From NCBI GenBank assembly GCA_963383645.1, contig OY726566.1, positions 94,407,779-94,471,778 on the forward strand: DNA of 64,000 nt, written 5' to 3'. The DNA comes from Muscardinus avellanarius (taxonomy: Eukaryota; Chordata; Mammalia; Rodentia; Gliridae). Below are positions 22,441 to 33,444 of this stretch, one piece after another (position 1 is the stretch's first letter; every line of letters begins with the position of its first letter). Position numbers and translations under genes: made by a program. The notes below the pieces were generated by a model. The model was not told the DNA's origin. It worked only from the letters and a program-made list of their open reading frames with translations, and did no database searches.

Positions 22441-23550
22441 TTTCCAGTCAGGTCATCTAGAAGTTGGCCAAAATAGCTTTCTCTGGCCAAGAATCCACGA
22501 TTTGTCCCAGTCGCTCCAACCTTGGTTGCGTCTTCTAAATCTCATTAACCATCTCCTCGCTCAGACATGCTGCTCCTTTTTTCTCCTGGAGTCTTTACTG
22601 TTGTTCGAGACGGTCAGACTGTTGAGCCCTTCGGCTCCTTTCCAAGGTCTCCTCGTTTCTCTTCAGATATTGTCAGGTATGCGGCATTTTAAACTCACCA
22701 TGTGCCAGGAGGAGATTTCTAGGAGGAAGTTAGTAGGGCTCTTCCAGTGGCAGGAGCAGCAGACCCTCACGAGCTTAATGGAATAGTTTCAAGAGCCTGG
22801 CGACCCTTCTTGGGTACGCGCCTTGGCCGGAACGCACCTTTTGTTTAGGTTAAGCAGTGGGTGTTGCACCTCTTAGAAAAATGAGGCTATCCTGACGAGG
22901 CCAGAGAAATCTGCTAGTGGAAGTAATCGGCCAAGTAATGTCCAAGGTAATCATTTTGCATTTTTGTGTTTGCTTTTGTTGTCCACCCAGCCCAAGACTC
23001 TCGAAGGATAAATGATGACTTTAACTTGCAAAGCTTTAGCTTCTTCTCTTGGCTGCCCCCAAACATCCAAATTAGACAAATCAAACTATATATTGTACAG
23101 AGAGACCTTCATAAATCTCTTTCTAAGAGGCAGAGGAGGGGCATCACAAGTGGGGAATTTCATATGTGTCCATGCATGTACAGAGTTCAGGCACAGGGAG
23201 ATAAATGTGTCAAGAACGCGGAGCTGCTGCCGAGTAATTATACAACTTACGTTTCTGCCAGTAAATTTTGAGGCTGATTTATGTCAGATCGGACTATAAA
23301 TCCACTCTTCGCACCAATTATCAGAGATAGACTTTACGATCTTGAATATATTATCTTCAGAGAGAAAAATAAACAATGGAATGTTAGGTTGGGTCCACGC
23401 CGCACACTCCGTTGAGGCTTGGGTTGGGATGGAGTGTCTTGAGAAGACAAGACTCCACTCTGCAGAGAAATGTGGAACTAAGGATTGGGAAAGTATGATG
23501 ACCCTTGGGTCTGAGCTCTCATGTGAAATTATGAGAGCAAGCATCTTCAT

Positions 23551-23556
<6 letters not shown>
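22441..23556. other. Unique DNA, no gene supported
   Basis: About 1.1 kb free of recognised repeats. Frames are short. No conserved exon identified. Confidence 0.45.
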
Positions 23557-23631
<75 letters not shown>

Positions 23632-23833
23632 ATCAGGGATTGAACCCAGGGCCATTCTGCCTCTGAGCTAAACCCCAGCCCTTTGTTGTTGTCGTGGTGG
23701 TTTTTCTGAAACAGGGTCTTGCTAGGTTGCCAAGAGTCTTGCTACATTGCCGAGGCTGGCTTCGAACCTGTGATCCATTCCTATTTTAGCCTTCCAAGTA
23801 TTGGGATTATAGTCATGCATCACTATGCCCAGA
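23557..23833 (-). repeat. B1-dID SINE, antisense, with compound (CT)n(GT)n tail
   Basis: A (CT) tract (23557-23584) passes into about 22 GT units (23585-23630), then 'atcagggattgaacccagg' and both SINE halves. The GT tract is the SINE's 3' tail. Confidence 0.92.
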
Positions 23834-25059
23834 AAGGCACCTTAATTGTTATGGAGAGAAAAATGGCTGTATCATCTTCTTTGCTAAAATAATGAGATAA
23901 AATTGATCTGAGAGGATGGCTTCCCTAGAATCTCTACCTTGTGCGCTCCTCACCTCTGCCAGGGGCCACCAATCACCCATTGTAAATTTGCAGGGCCTGG
24001 GCAGGGCATCTCCTTCCTGGAGAAGTGTTTGTGGAGCTTTGATAAATATTAATGTTTGATTCCAATCAAGACCTGTTAGTCTAATTGGACTGGGATGCAG
24101 CCTGGGCGTGGCTAGTTTTTCTAAAGCAGGTGAGAAACCCTGGCCCTGCTCCACTGCTCCTGTCTTGCAAAGCCCATGATAAAGTCCACCTACAGGGCCA
24201 CAATGGGAAGGGGCACCTTCCCATTGTCTTTGGCCTTTCATGTTCTTTACTCTTCTGCCTTGTAGCATGAGCCCCTCACCTCAGCCCGTCTCATACTTAT
24301 GGTCTATAATTTCACTCCTTGACTCTGTAGTGCAGCTATCAATCCCTCTCTGGCCTACTCTGAGACCAGATTTTATTCTTCCCTTCCGTGTGCTTGGTCT
24401 CCCTCCTGCAAGTCTTGCTCTCCTGATTTCCCAGCTGCCTTTGCAAGCTCCTGTAGCGGCACTGACTTGAGACAAGTGTCCTGCTCAGTCTTCCAGCTGG
24501 GCTCTGACTTACCATCTCTCTCCTGGGGCAGGATCCTGAGGACTTGTCCACAGCAAGCCTTGGAACATAATTATTCCAGGGCCTGAGTTTTATGGGAAGG
24601 AACAAGGCCCTGGTTTGTCCATCTACAGAACTGTCTTCTTGTCGTGGGACTTTGGATGAGACCAAACGAGGCTGAATCCTGGGAGACTAGAAGGCAGATT
24701 CCTGAGGAGGGATGTTATCAAGGACAGATGAGAAGAGGGATAATGAGCTGTATAACCTTTAGGAAAACTGAACCATGTGTTGGCGTTGGTGTGGCTACTG
24801 TAGTTATGGAACTGATGTTGCCATTTTTAAAATTCACATCATGTCTTCATCATGACTGTTTATTAACATCCTCATCTCAAGATACAAGCACAGAATGGAA
24901 ATGTAAGTTGAAAAGAAAATGTCAGTAATTTATACATAAATTCTCATTGTCAATAATTTAAACGTTTAAAATAAACTAAAACCCACTATTGACCCCTACG
25001 CTTAATCCCTTTAGATCTCTGAGCTATTTTTGTTGATGGATGCAAAGTCATTCTAACGT
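23834..25059. other. Unique DNA, no gene supported
   Basis: Repeat-free. The AT-rich word cluster at 24040-24075 (gataaatattaatgtttgat, ccaatcaag) looks like possible homeodomain/CCAAT-type sites, but nothing else marks a regulatory element. Confidence 0.4.
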
Positions 25060-25317
25060 TTCATATACATAAAAAGATACACACATATCTGTATATAATA
25101 GTGCTTTATATGTGTTTTATATAAATATTATTATGTCATACATATCATTATGAGACTTTTTCACTTAACAGTATATAATAGAGATCTTTCATTTCATTGC
25201 ATATAGATCTCCTTCCACTCAACTACTAAACTTTATGGACAGGCAAGTTTTCCCAATTTATGTGGTTACAAATATTCTTGTAACAAATAGCTTCTATGTG
25301 TGCATGAAAGTTTTTCT

Positions 25318-25383
25318 TTCTTTTTTGAGACAGTGTCTTGCTATGCGGCCCCAGCTGGCTTTGAACTCAAGATCCTCCTCCAA
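25318..25383 (-). repeat. Short B1-like fragment inside the L1
   Basis: 'tgagacagtgtcttgctatg' and 'tggctttgaactcaagatcc' match a B1/Alu-like monomer fragment. It lacks the ID half and the B1 start. Confidence 0.6.
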
Positions 25384-25792
25384 ATGTTTCCTTAGGAAAG
25401 ACCAGGAGAAGTCCAATGTCAGGTTATGGAATATATGCTAACTTCAATAGGTATTGTCAAATTTACTCCTCACCCAGGAATGCAAGAGAATATCATTTCA
25501 CCAGGCCCTACTTAACACTAAAATTTTAAATTTTGCCAGTCTAAAATGTCATTTAGTTATTGGCATTTAAATGTTTTTTCCTGATTAGTGTGGTAAAAAA
25601 TATGCTTTATTATTGTTGTTTGTATTTGCATTTTATTGATTTCAAGGGAAAATGGACATCTTTGTATATGCTTACTGTGCTGCGGATTTCCTCCTCTATG
25701 AATCTACTATTCGTATTCTTTGCCCACTTTTCTATTGAATGACTTGTTTATATCCTCTTGTTACTGATATGAATGCTTTATAGGTTATGAGT

Positions 25793-25998
25793 TTTGTTTT
25801 TGGTACTGGAGATTGAACCCAGGGACATTCAACCACTGAGCTATACTCCTAGTTACTGTTTTTTTTGTCTTGTTTTGTTTTTCTTATTTTGAAACAGAGC
25901 CTCACCTAGTTGCTGAGGCTGTCCTCGAACCTGAGATCCTCCTGCCTCAGCTGCCCATGTATGGGAATTACTGGGATTATGGGCATGTGCCAGGCAAT
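25793..25998 (-). repeat. B1-dID SINE, antisense, inside the L1
   Basis: 'ggtactggagattgaaccc' to 'gggcatgtgccaggc', with extra bases in the linker and near the B1 start (duplicated 'gggaattactgggatta'). Confidence 0.9.
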
Positions 25999-26600
25999 GG
26001 ATTTTGACCAGGGAAACCTTGGGGCACAATTTACTTTGCTGTTTACTTGAATGGCACTCCCCGGTGGTGGGCAGCACACAACCTGCGCAGCCATAACCGG
26101 AAGTTCTTAATTTTGGTGATGAGTTTCTAAGTATATTATTCTTAATCGCTCTCTTGTCTTTTAATAAGTTGCTTGTTGTTGGTTTTCATAGTGGAAAAGT
26201 CATTTATTTTCTTCTTAGTCATATCTATCAGTCTTTCTTTTTGTGCTATGTGTCTTCTCATCTGGTTTGAGGTGGTGGTTTTATGACCTAAAGTCATAAA
26301 ACATTTTCTTGCATTTCTTCTGATTGTTTACGTAGCTTAATTTATTATGCTTATATTTTTAATCTATCTGAAAAATATTAGTGAATTACGTGAAACAGGT
26401 ATCTAAACATTATATTTGTCCAGGGGGGTAGCCAATAGTTCCAATAAATTATTGGATGGATAGCCTTTCCCCTTATCTTAAAATACCACTTTTATTGTAT
26501 ACTATTTTTCCGTATACTGATGGGTCTGTTTTGGTGTTCTGTATTCTCTTCACATGATTAAAATAATATTTGGAGAAATTATTCACTTAGCTACACTAGT

Positions 26601-27578
26601 CAAGGGTTATCATTATCAGTGAGAAGTTGAGATTGAAATAAAAATTTACTCTATATTTACTTCATAGTATACAACTTGATCTTGTACTAAACTATGCTTT
26701 GCAAATTATATGGAGTTCTCACTTCTGAAAAGGGCTCAGTAAATATCAATAATTCTTTTGTTACCACTTCAAAGTCTCTACATTGAAGACCCCTTTCTAG
26801 ATACTGTTGTAAATATATAGTTAGACCTGGTAGATCTTGCATAATTCTCAAACACAAGATCTTGGTGCCAAGGGAATCAACCAACTTATTTTTATTTCTT
26901 TCTGAATTTTAGGCTCGACTTGAAAATTCTTAACTTGATTTAACCACTTTAATAGTGAATTAATAAAATTAATTAATGGATCTTTTAATTTTAAATGATC
27001 TGACCATTTGGAGCAGGAGTCCAAAGATATTATGAACGTTAGCTTTGCCACAGGCCTGTAAGAATGCCAACTGATGGCCCAATCTGAAAAATAGTAGTCA
27101 GTAAATAAATACATTCACTGGATATATGAATGAAGGTAATACTAGATTTAACTTTAAGAGCATCATCTTGCTTTCCTTGTTCTCGATATTTTACTGATTT
27201 GCCTCATTCAGAGTATCTGTTTTGATTACGTTGTTTGAAGATATATGGCATTAGAAATTTGGCCTTAGCCAGAAAACTTTAAGTCAATTTAGTTCTTTTT
27301 CTTTGGGCTTCATTTAAACCTAAGACTTAGGATTAGTTTATGACTTAATTGTTTAGTTGTTGGTTATAAAAACAAAACAGAAGCACAATATTCTCCATAT
27401 TTGCATCCCCTATAGCCAAGATGAATGACAACCACTTAGTTTACTCTCCCTTCTCTCCAGAGAACACTGTCTTCCTAGAATAGAATGTGGATGGCTGCCT
27501 CTGGAGTTGCGCAGTGCACAGTACTGTCCTCCTTCCACCCCCTACCTCTGTCTTTGGTTTATATTTCCCTATTCAGAA
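26601..27578. other. Unique AT-rich DNA, nothing recognised
   Basis: No repeat or exon supported. Confidence 0.4.
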
Positions 27579-27773
27579 AGAGCCACCTAGGCCGGGTGTG
27601 GTGGCGCACACTTATAATCCCAGCATTTGGGAGGCTGAAACAGGAGGTTCGCAGTTCCCAGGCAGCCTCAGCTACTTAGGGAAGCCCTTTGCGACTCAGT
27701 GAGACCGCGTTTCCAAAATATAAAATAGGGCTGGGGGTGTAGCTCAGAGGTAGAATGTCTCTGAGTTCCACCC

Positions 27774-27835
<62 letters not shown>

Positions 27836-27841
27836 CCACCT
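27579..27841 (+). repeat. B1-dID SINE, sense, 10-bp target duplication and (CA)n tail
   Basis: The copy at 27589-27831 is flanked by agagccacct at 27579-27588 and 27832-27841. Its 3' end 'cccctagtaacacacac' continues as about 26 CA units. The target duplication lies outside the CA tract, which proves the microsatellite arose in the inserted SINE. Confidence 0.96.
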
Positions 27842-28781
27842 GGTTCTAACTACCCTACCGCCTGCTTTGTGCCAACTTGTAGGCTTTGACTCTGCAGCTC
27901 TGTTTCTTGAAGACTTTATTCCATCCACTGCCTGCAAAGATTACTCATGCAATTAGCCCAGTCTCCCAGCAGCTTCCAGGCCTCGGTTCTTATCAGGGTT
28001 TATCTTACAAGAGCTCACATGGTCTCCTCTGTGACTATTTGAAAATATAGAGTGCAGCAAGACAGTTTTAAAATAGCTAGTAACAGTCTCTTTGAACTCT
28101 TGCTCCAGAAGACCAGTTCATTTAACATTAAAAAGTATGTTTATTAATTTTATTAATTCACTGTGAGTGGTAGTTAGATCAAGTCAAGAGTTTTTCAAGT
28201 CAAGCATCCTAGTCAGGAGATGAAAAGCAGTTGGCTGATTCAGTGGGCACCAAGAACTCGTGTTTAAGGATAGGATGGGAGCTTGCTCATGCGCACAAGG
28301 CGCAGTCCTGTTGACTCTGCGTGAGCGTCTATTCGGTAGCGACGCAAGGCTCACATCTGGGGTCAACCTTGGGACGCCGCCGAGCACAGAGATTCAGTTC
28401 GGTGCAGCAAAGCATAATCTACAGTCTACATTCCCCTCCCTTTACGCCCCCCAAAACTGTCCACAAGTGCATTCCACATACTGCTACTTCTGACTGGTGC
28501 TGGCTCACCGGGACGCCTGGGTGTACCGACTCCACTTGCCTTACCAGGTGCGAGGTGTCACCAAGTCAAAGCTTCAAGACCTGAATTCCTCAAAACTGAA
28601 AGTGCGCCAGAGAGCAACTTGTCCAGCTGCCTCATTTTAGAACTGGGATGAACGGATGACAAGTCACGTACTTGAGGATATAAATCAATCGGCATAAATA
28701 TGTATACTTCTATTATATATTTAAATATACACCCATATTCATTATACTAAATGGTGACTAAGTAAAAATAAATTAATATAC
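27842..28781. other. Unique DNA with a CpG-dense patch
   Basis: Mostly unremarkable apart from 28285-28390. No exon with convincing splice sites found. Confidence 0.45.
28285..28390. promoter_or_regulatory. CpG-dense segment outside any repeat
   Basis: Roughly a dozen CpGs in about 105 bases (catgcgcacaaggcgcag, gtagcgacgcaag, gggacgccgccgagc) in otherwise CpG-poor DNA. No TATA box or strong splice donor follows. It could be a small promoter or methylation-free patch, or the remnant of an unrecognised recent insertion. Confidence 0.3.
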
Positions 28782-28985
28782 CTTTTTTTGGTACTAGCAA
28801 TTGAACTCAGGGGCATTCTACCTCAGAGCCACACCCCAGACCTGTTTTAGTTTTTGTTTTGAAATAGGTTCTCATTAAGTTGCCAAGGGTCTCACTACAT
28901 TGCTGAGGCTGTTCTCAAACCTGTGATCCTCCTGTCTCAGCCTCCCAAGAACTGGGATTCCAGGCATGCATCATCATACCCAGTT
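28782..28985 (-). repeat. B1-dID SINE, antisense
   Basis: 'ggtactagcaattgaactc' through 'cagcctcccaagaactggg' to a diverged B1 start. Confidence 0.9.
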
Positions 28986-29009
28986 GAGCCCTTTTAAATA
29001 TCCACAGCT

Positions 29010-29222
29010 TTTTTGGCATGGTGGCTCATACCTGGAATCTCAGTACTTGGGAAGCTGAGACAGGAGGATCACAGGTTCAAGGATAGCCTCAGCAAGGCTT
29101 CCTTGAGAGTGAGACTCTTTGCAACCTAGCACGACCCTGTTTCAAAACAAAAAATAGAAATACCTGAGAGTATAGCTCTGAGGTAGAACATTCCTGAGTT
29201 CAATTCCCCGACTCATCCACAC
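29010..29222 (+). repeat. B1-dID SINE, sense
   Basis: 'ggcatggtggctcatacc' through 'gagtatagctctgaggtag' to 'cacacatc'. It lies about 25 bases after an antisense copy, forming a tail-out inverted SINE pair. Confidence 0.9.
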
Positions 29223-29889
29223 ATCAGTCCCCATAATCCATAGGCCCCATTGTTTGTGTGTGTGTGTGTGCATGCATGTGTGTATATGTATGTGTGTATT
29301 TGCAATAATGTGAGGCTAGCAAGGTTACTGCTTACACCCATCAGGCTAATGGGAAGTGCTCAAACACAGAACAGTTTCCATCTACAGTGGGGTTCTGGCT
29401 GGCCGCTCCTATGCCACGGTCTGTTCTACTTTGTGAAACAGTTTCTTATCACATTTATTTATTATTCTTCCAAGGGAGGTGGGAAAGGGCCAACCTTTCC
29501 TGCAATCCTCATGTTAACTGAGTTAACGGAGAAAACTAAGTTCACAAAGAGCTCCTGGGAAAAGACGCTTCCAATAGCCCAGGAGACGCAGCTGTGCAGG
29601 CGCTCAGCCTTAGGGCTCTTCACGCCGGTGACAGTGATGTCACAGGGAAAGTCCCCAAATCAAGAGTCGCTTAAATATCCCCACGAGACACCGATTAGAC
29701 ATTATCCCCGTGCAGATTTTCAAAAGTAGCGCCTTGGAGATTCTATGCATCTTTCTAGCTAGTGTGTTGTGAACCTGTACGTGCTTCGGCCCCCAAATGC
29801 TTTCCCATCAGAGTTACCAGAAGCCATTCAGCAAGTTAAACCAATCAGCAACTCAGAGCCTATAAATCTAGGCGCGAGAGACCAATCAT
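29223..29889. other. TG-rich tract then unique DNA
   Basis: 29251-29300 is an imperfect TG/TGCA/TATG repeat. The rest is unique. The long open frame starting at 29250 begins inside this repeat and shows no recognisable domain, so I do not call it a gene. Confidence 0.45.
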
Positions 29890-30304
29890 TCCACAGCTTT
29901 TCACTGAGGCCGGACTAGGCACTTAGATGGACATGCCCCTGCCTGCAAGAACTCAAAGTGTAAGGTAGATGGGAATAATAACTAAAAAGGTCATTGCAAC
30001 TGGGGGTAAGTGCTATGGGCTAGGAGCGGGACTTAGCTCAGCCGTGGGCAGTCAGAAAGGCTTCCCAGAAGACAGCAGCTTGTCACAGGCACCAAGGAGC
30101 AGTATGTGAGAAGATCTAAAGACGAGAGGGAGCCAGATGCATTTATTTATTTATTCATTTATAGTGGTACTGAGGAATGAACTCAGGGACATTCTGCCAC
30201 TGGGCTACACCCTCAGCCCTATTTTATTTTTTATTTGAAACAGGGCCTTGCTAGGTTGCTGAGAATCTCACTAAATTGTTGATGCTGGTTTCAAACCTGC
30301 TATC

Positions 30305-30443
30305 TGATTAATAAATAAAGATGCGGCGGGTCCCATTGGCGCACAGATACACGCAGGAGTCCGATATGATGATATGCATGCCTTTATTCGTGGGGAGTCG
30401 GCTGCCAGCCCCCGCGTGCCCGGCGGGGGCTAGTGGGGGAGAG

Positions 30444-30511
<68 letters not shown>

Positions 30512-30616
30512 CGGCTTCTCTCTGGCCCAGAGGGGTGGTCTCCTCTGGGAATCACAGGGCTCCGCCTCCTAGCTTCCGGCCCCGCCCCCTGTGGGGCAGG
30601 GGGCTCGAACCTTTCA
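30305..30616 (-). mobile_element. Complete ERV solo LTR with 5-bp target duplication
   Basis: A 312-bp unit bounded by TG..CA ends (tgattaataaataaag.. and ..cgaacctttca) and by CTATC at 30300-30304 and 30617-30621. On the reverse strand it begins TGAAAGG, has GC-box-like 'gggggcggggcc', a GA tract, and an AATAAA polyadenylation signal (30383-30388) about 80 bases before its end. It is CpG-rich and undecayed. There are no internal genes, so it is a solo LTR left by recombination. The ERV class is not assignable: 5-bp duplications occur in more than one class. Confidence 0.88.
30447..30508. repeat. (CT)n microsatellite inside the solo LTR
   Basis: About 31 pure CT units (GA in LTR orientation), the longest pure CT tract in the window. 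Confidence 0.97.
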
Positions 30617-30687
30617 CTATCCTCCTGTCTGGGCCTCCAAAGTACTGGGATTACATAAGTATGACCCACCATGGCTGGCGCAAAATG

Positions 30688-30912
30688 CCTTTTTTTTCTC
30701 TTTTGTGGTACTGGGAATTGAACTCAGAGGCAGTCTACCTCTGAGTTACACTCCCAGCCCTATTTTATTTTTTATTTTGAAACAGGATCTTACTAAATTG
30801 CAGAGGGCTTCACTTAAATTGCTGAGGGTGGCTGTAAACCCGGGATCCTCCTCTCTCAGCCTCCCAAGTCCTGGGGTTGCAAGTGTGCCCCCCCACACAC
30901 ACACCAAGAGCA
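30688..30912 (-). repeat. B1-dID SINE, antisense, tandem partner in the L2
   Basis: 'ggtactgggaattgaactc' to 'cagcctcccaagtcctgggg' with a C-rich start. It shares the outer agatgcattta duplication with the split SINE upstream. Confidence 0.9.
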
Positions 30913-31765
30913 AGATGCATTTAAGGAATTGAAAAACTGTTATCTGGCCGGAGTAGAGACTAAGGGTGAGAACTGGTATGTGTCAGGGGAAGTGGATGAG
31001 GGTCAGGACAGTGACTGAAATTGCATTAGGAAGATAACTCAAAGCTACGCAGTCAGGGCTGGCCTTGTAAGTTCCTTTTAGAGGACGAAGCTTTATCCAC
31101 GAATCATTCACTTACTCATATACCATGCACCAAGAACTGGTTTGGGGATAAAGCAAGGAACTAAAGAGCACGCCCTCAGGGAGCTTTCATTCTCAGGAGG
31201 AAGGCTGGAGGAAGTCAGTAAGCAAGGACTCAAGTTAGATATATCGCATGTCCAACGGCGGTAAATTCTGAGAATAACTCAGAGCGGGGGTATCAGCAGT
31301 GCCATGGTGTAGTTCTCATTTTATATAGTCTATGAAACCTGAGAGGTCTGGTCACATTCAGCAGAGGATCATGGAAGTGCAGGAAGCCTTCAGACCCATG
31401 TTCACAGAGGAAGAGTGCGCCAGGCAGAGGAGCAGGGACGCAAAGGCCTGAACAGCAGTGTGATCACTGTGTGGCAAGAATAGCCAGAACCACTCCGGCT
31501 AGAGCAGAGAAAGAAAGCAGAGGAGTAGAGGAGACGAATTCTGAAAAGTGAAAGGCAAGATCATAGAGACTTGGAGGATTTTATCTTAGGTGTGATGGGA
31601 GATCAAAGGCTTTTTAATGGGAAAGTGCCATGACCCTGTGGGTATAGTTTTGACTGCTGCAGAGAAATCAGTTCACTGCAGAAATCAGATAAGAAATGAT
31701 GATAACCTAAGCAAGGGAATAACAGCGGGGTATTGTACCAGTCAGAGGCAGGAGAGAGCGGGAAA

Positions 31766-32839
31766 ACTGAAGGATGCTAAGAGCCCTCTTCCTTGATTCC
31801 AAAGTATTTTTTTTTTTATCACAACTTGCAACTGGCTGAAGTTTTCTCTCTACGTTGTATATCTTTCAAGTTCAAAGAGCTGATAGGTCCTGTTAAGGCA
31901 AGGTAAGCTTTTGTCTTCAGATCTCAAAAGCATAGCGTCTAGAGGCAAAAAATAAGAAACAGAACGATATATACCACAATGTCATTTACACACAGTTAGG
32001 TGCATGCACATTTTTATTTACACACATTAAGATGATACTTAATTCTTTGGGGGCAAAACATGCAATGCAAAAAATGCTCAATAAACAGAATCAGCAGTGG
32101 CCTGCGGTGCGTTGAGATAAGAGGATATTATAAGGCAAAAAAAAAAGTTTCAGAATGCCAAAATATATATTTTTTTTAGACAGAGCAAAATACCAAACAT
32201 TATTGAGTATTATCTATTGAGTTTTCAGCTTTAGTGACGCAGTTCTGATTAGTCATTCTGGTTTAGGAGAGGCCTCTGAGCAAGGTCTTAGGATAGTTCA
32301 ACTCTGACCATGAGTGTTGGGATGAACTGTTGCTAGCCGAATCATGCTAAGAAGGTGGTGTCATGATGAAACGGGTCAGGACTAGAGATTTGCTGCTTAA
32401 GAAGTACCAGAAACAGAGTCTTGAAAACAGGCTTCACCTCCTTCTCATTCTTATTTAAAACTAACTCTGGACAAAATTTTATTTTTATTTCTTCCTACCC
32501 TGTACTCCCTGCCCAAGCCCAGTTTCCCAAAAGATAGCCTATGCTGATATTTAAGAAAAACTTTGTGTTTTCCACTCTGCTCTCAGTGGAATTTCACCAA
32601 TTTCTTTGGAATGACAACTATCAGAAAAAGTTCTGCGGCTGTGGAGACCAGGGTTCCATAGTCTGTCACGGTTCAAGTTCTCCCAGATAGAAAATCTGTA
32701 GTCTATTAATTTAAAGTTAAAAGGCAATAAAATAAAATAAAACTGGCAGTCAGAAAGGGACTTGGATTTTAATCTTCAGGGCAGGTAAGGATAATGGCTC
32801 ATAGCTAAAAACCGCTTTGCTTACAAAGCATATTTGTAT
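31766..32839. other. Unique DNA, nothing recognised
   Basis: AT-rich in parts, no exon or repeat supported. Confidence 0.4.
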
Positions 32840-32925
32840 TTATTAATCAATTTGGTTTTCATATCAGTGCTGTGAGATGGCTCTTTTATAAATGAGGAAA
32901 ACAAACTTCAGAGAGGCAAGTAGCA
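32840..32925 (-). repeat. MIR fragment, antisense
   Basis: 'gctgtgagatggctctttt', 'ataaatgaggaaaacaaac', 'ttcagagaggcaagtag' follows the reversed MIR core. It forms the left flank of the following pyrimidine tract. Confidence 0.55.
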
Positions 32926-33212
32926 TCCTTAGTCCCTAGTTGTTTAACGTCTTCTTCTTCTCCTTCTCCTTCTTCTTCCTCTTCCCCTTCCTCTTCCCCT
33001 TCTCCCTCTCCCTCTTCCTCTTCCTCTTCCCCTTCCCCTTCCCCTTCCCCTTCTTTTCCTCCTCCAAGTGACATCCTTAGTCCATAGTTCTTTAACGTCT
33101 TCTTCTTCTCCTTCTCCTTCTTCTCCTTCTTCCCCTTCCCCTTCCTCTTCCCCTTCCCCTTCTTCTCCTCCTCCTCCTCCTCCTCCTCCTCCTCCTCCTC
33201 CTCCTTCTTCTT
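32917..33212. repeat. 148-bp tandem duplication of a polypyrimidine tract and its flank
   Basis: The flank phrase 'catccttagtcc..agtt.tttaacgtcttc' starts at 32924 and recurs at 33072, exactly 148 bases later, each time followed by more than 100 bases of CTT/CCT/CCCTT repeats. The copies differ by a few substitutions. Low-complexity open frames on both strands are by-products of the repeat. Confidence 0.88.
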
Positions 33213-33444
33213 CTTCTTCTTCTTCTTCTTCTTCTTCTTCTTCTTCTTCTTCTTCTTTTTGGTGGTCCTGGGGTTCCTGGAAGCCCTTCTACCTCTGGGC
33301 TACGCTCCCAGACCTATTTTTACATTTTTATTTGGAAACAGGGCCTCCTAAGCCAGCGCGCGCGGCTGGCTTCGAACCTGCGCAATCCTCCTGTCTCCGC
33401 CTCCCAAGTGCGGGGATTACAAGTGTGCGCCACCACGCCCGGCT
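33182..33444 (-). repeat. Short-subfamily SINE, antisense, with expanded CTT tail
   Basis: A pure (TCC)n then (TTC)n run ends at 33256 and leads into 'ggtcctggggttcctggaag', then the B1 half with the shortened block (cctaagccagcgcgcgcggc) and CpG-rich start (cgccaccacgcccggc). The pyrimidine tract is the complement of the SINE's A-rich tail. Confidence 0.92.

Larger units (their letters stand above)
25060..26600 (-). mobile_element. Ancient L1M LINE, antisense, with two SINE insertions
   Basis: Follows the antisense order of old mammalian L1: 'gactttttcacttaacagta', 'tagagatctttcatttcatt', 'ttaaattttgccagtctaaa', 'ttctttgcccacttttctat', then after the SINE 'tattggatggatagcctttc' and 'aataccacttttattgtata'. 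All frames are broken. Confidence 0.68.
30135..30680 (-). repeat. B1-dID SINE, antisense, split by a solo LTR
   Basis: The ID half and part of the B1 half occupy 30146-30304. The rest resumes at 30617 (ctatcctcctgtct) and ends near 30680. Removing the LTR and one CTATC restores a normal SINE sequence across the join. The repeat agatgcattta at 30135-30145 and 30913-30923 encloses this copy and the next SINE. Confidence 0.93.
29890..31765 (-). mobile_element. Long L2 LINE relic, antisense, interrupted by SINEs and an LTR
   Basis: Two L2 parts (29890-30134 and 30924-31765) fit the reverse-complement order of the L2 3' region: 'aagtgctatgggctaggag', 'gaaaggcttcccagaaga', then 'cctcagggagctttcattct', 'cgcaaaggcctgaacagcag', 'gattttatcttaggtgtgat' and 'agtgccatgaccctgtggg'. 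More than a kilobase of L2 is a long survival for this family. Confidence 0.62.

Noticed and set aside
29250..29729. 159-residue open frame
   Set aside because: Its start lies in a TG repeat and the rest resembles nothing recognisable. Chance length is plausible.
30380..30610. CpG-rich, GC-box-containing segment resembling a promoter island
   Set aside because: It lies wholly within the solo LTR defined by its TG..CA ends and target duplication.
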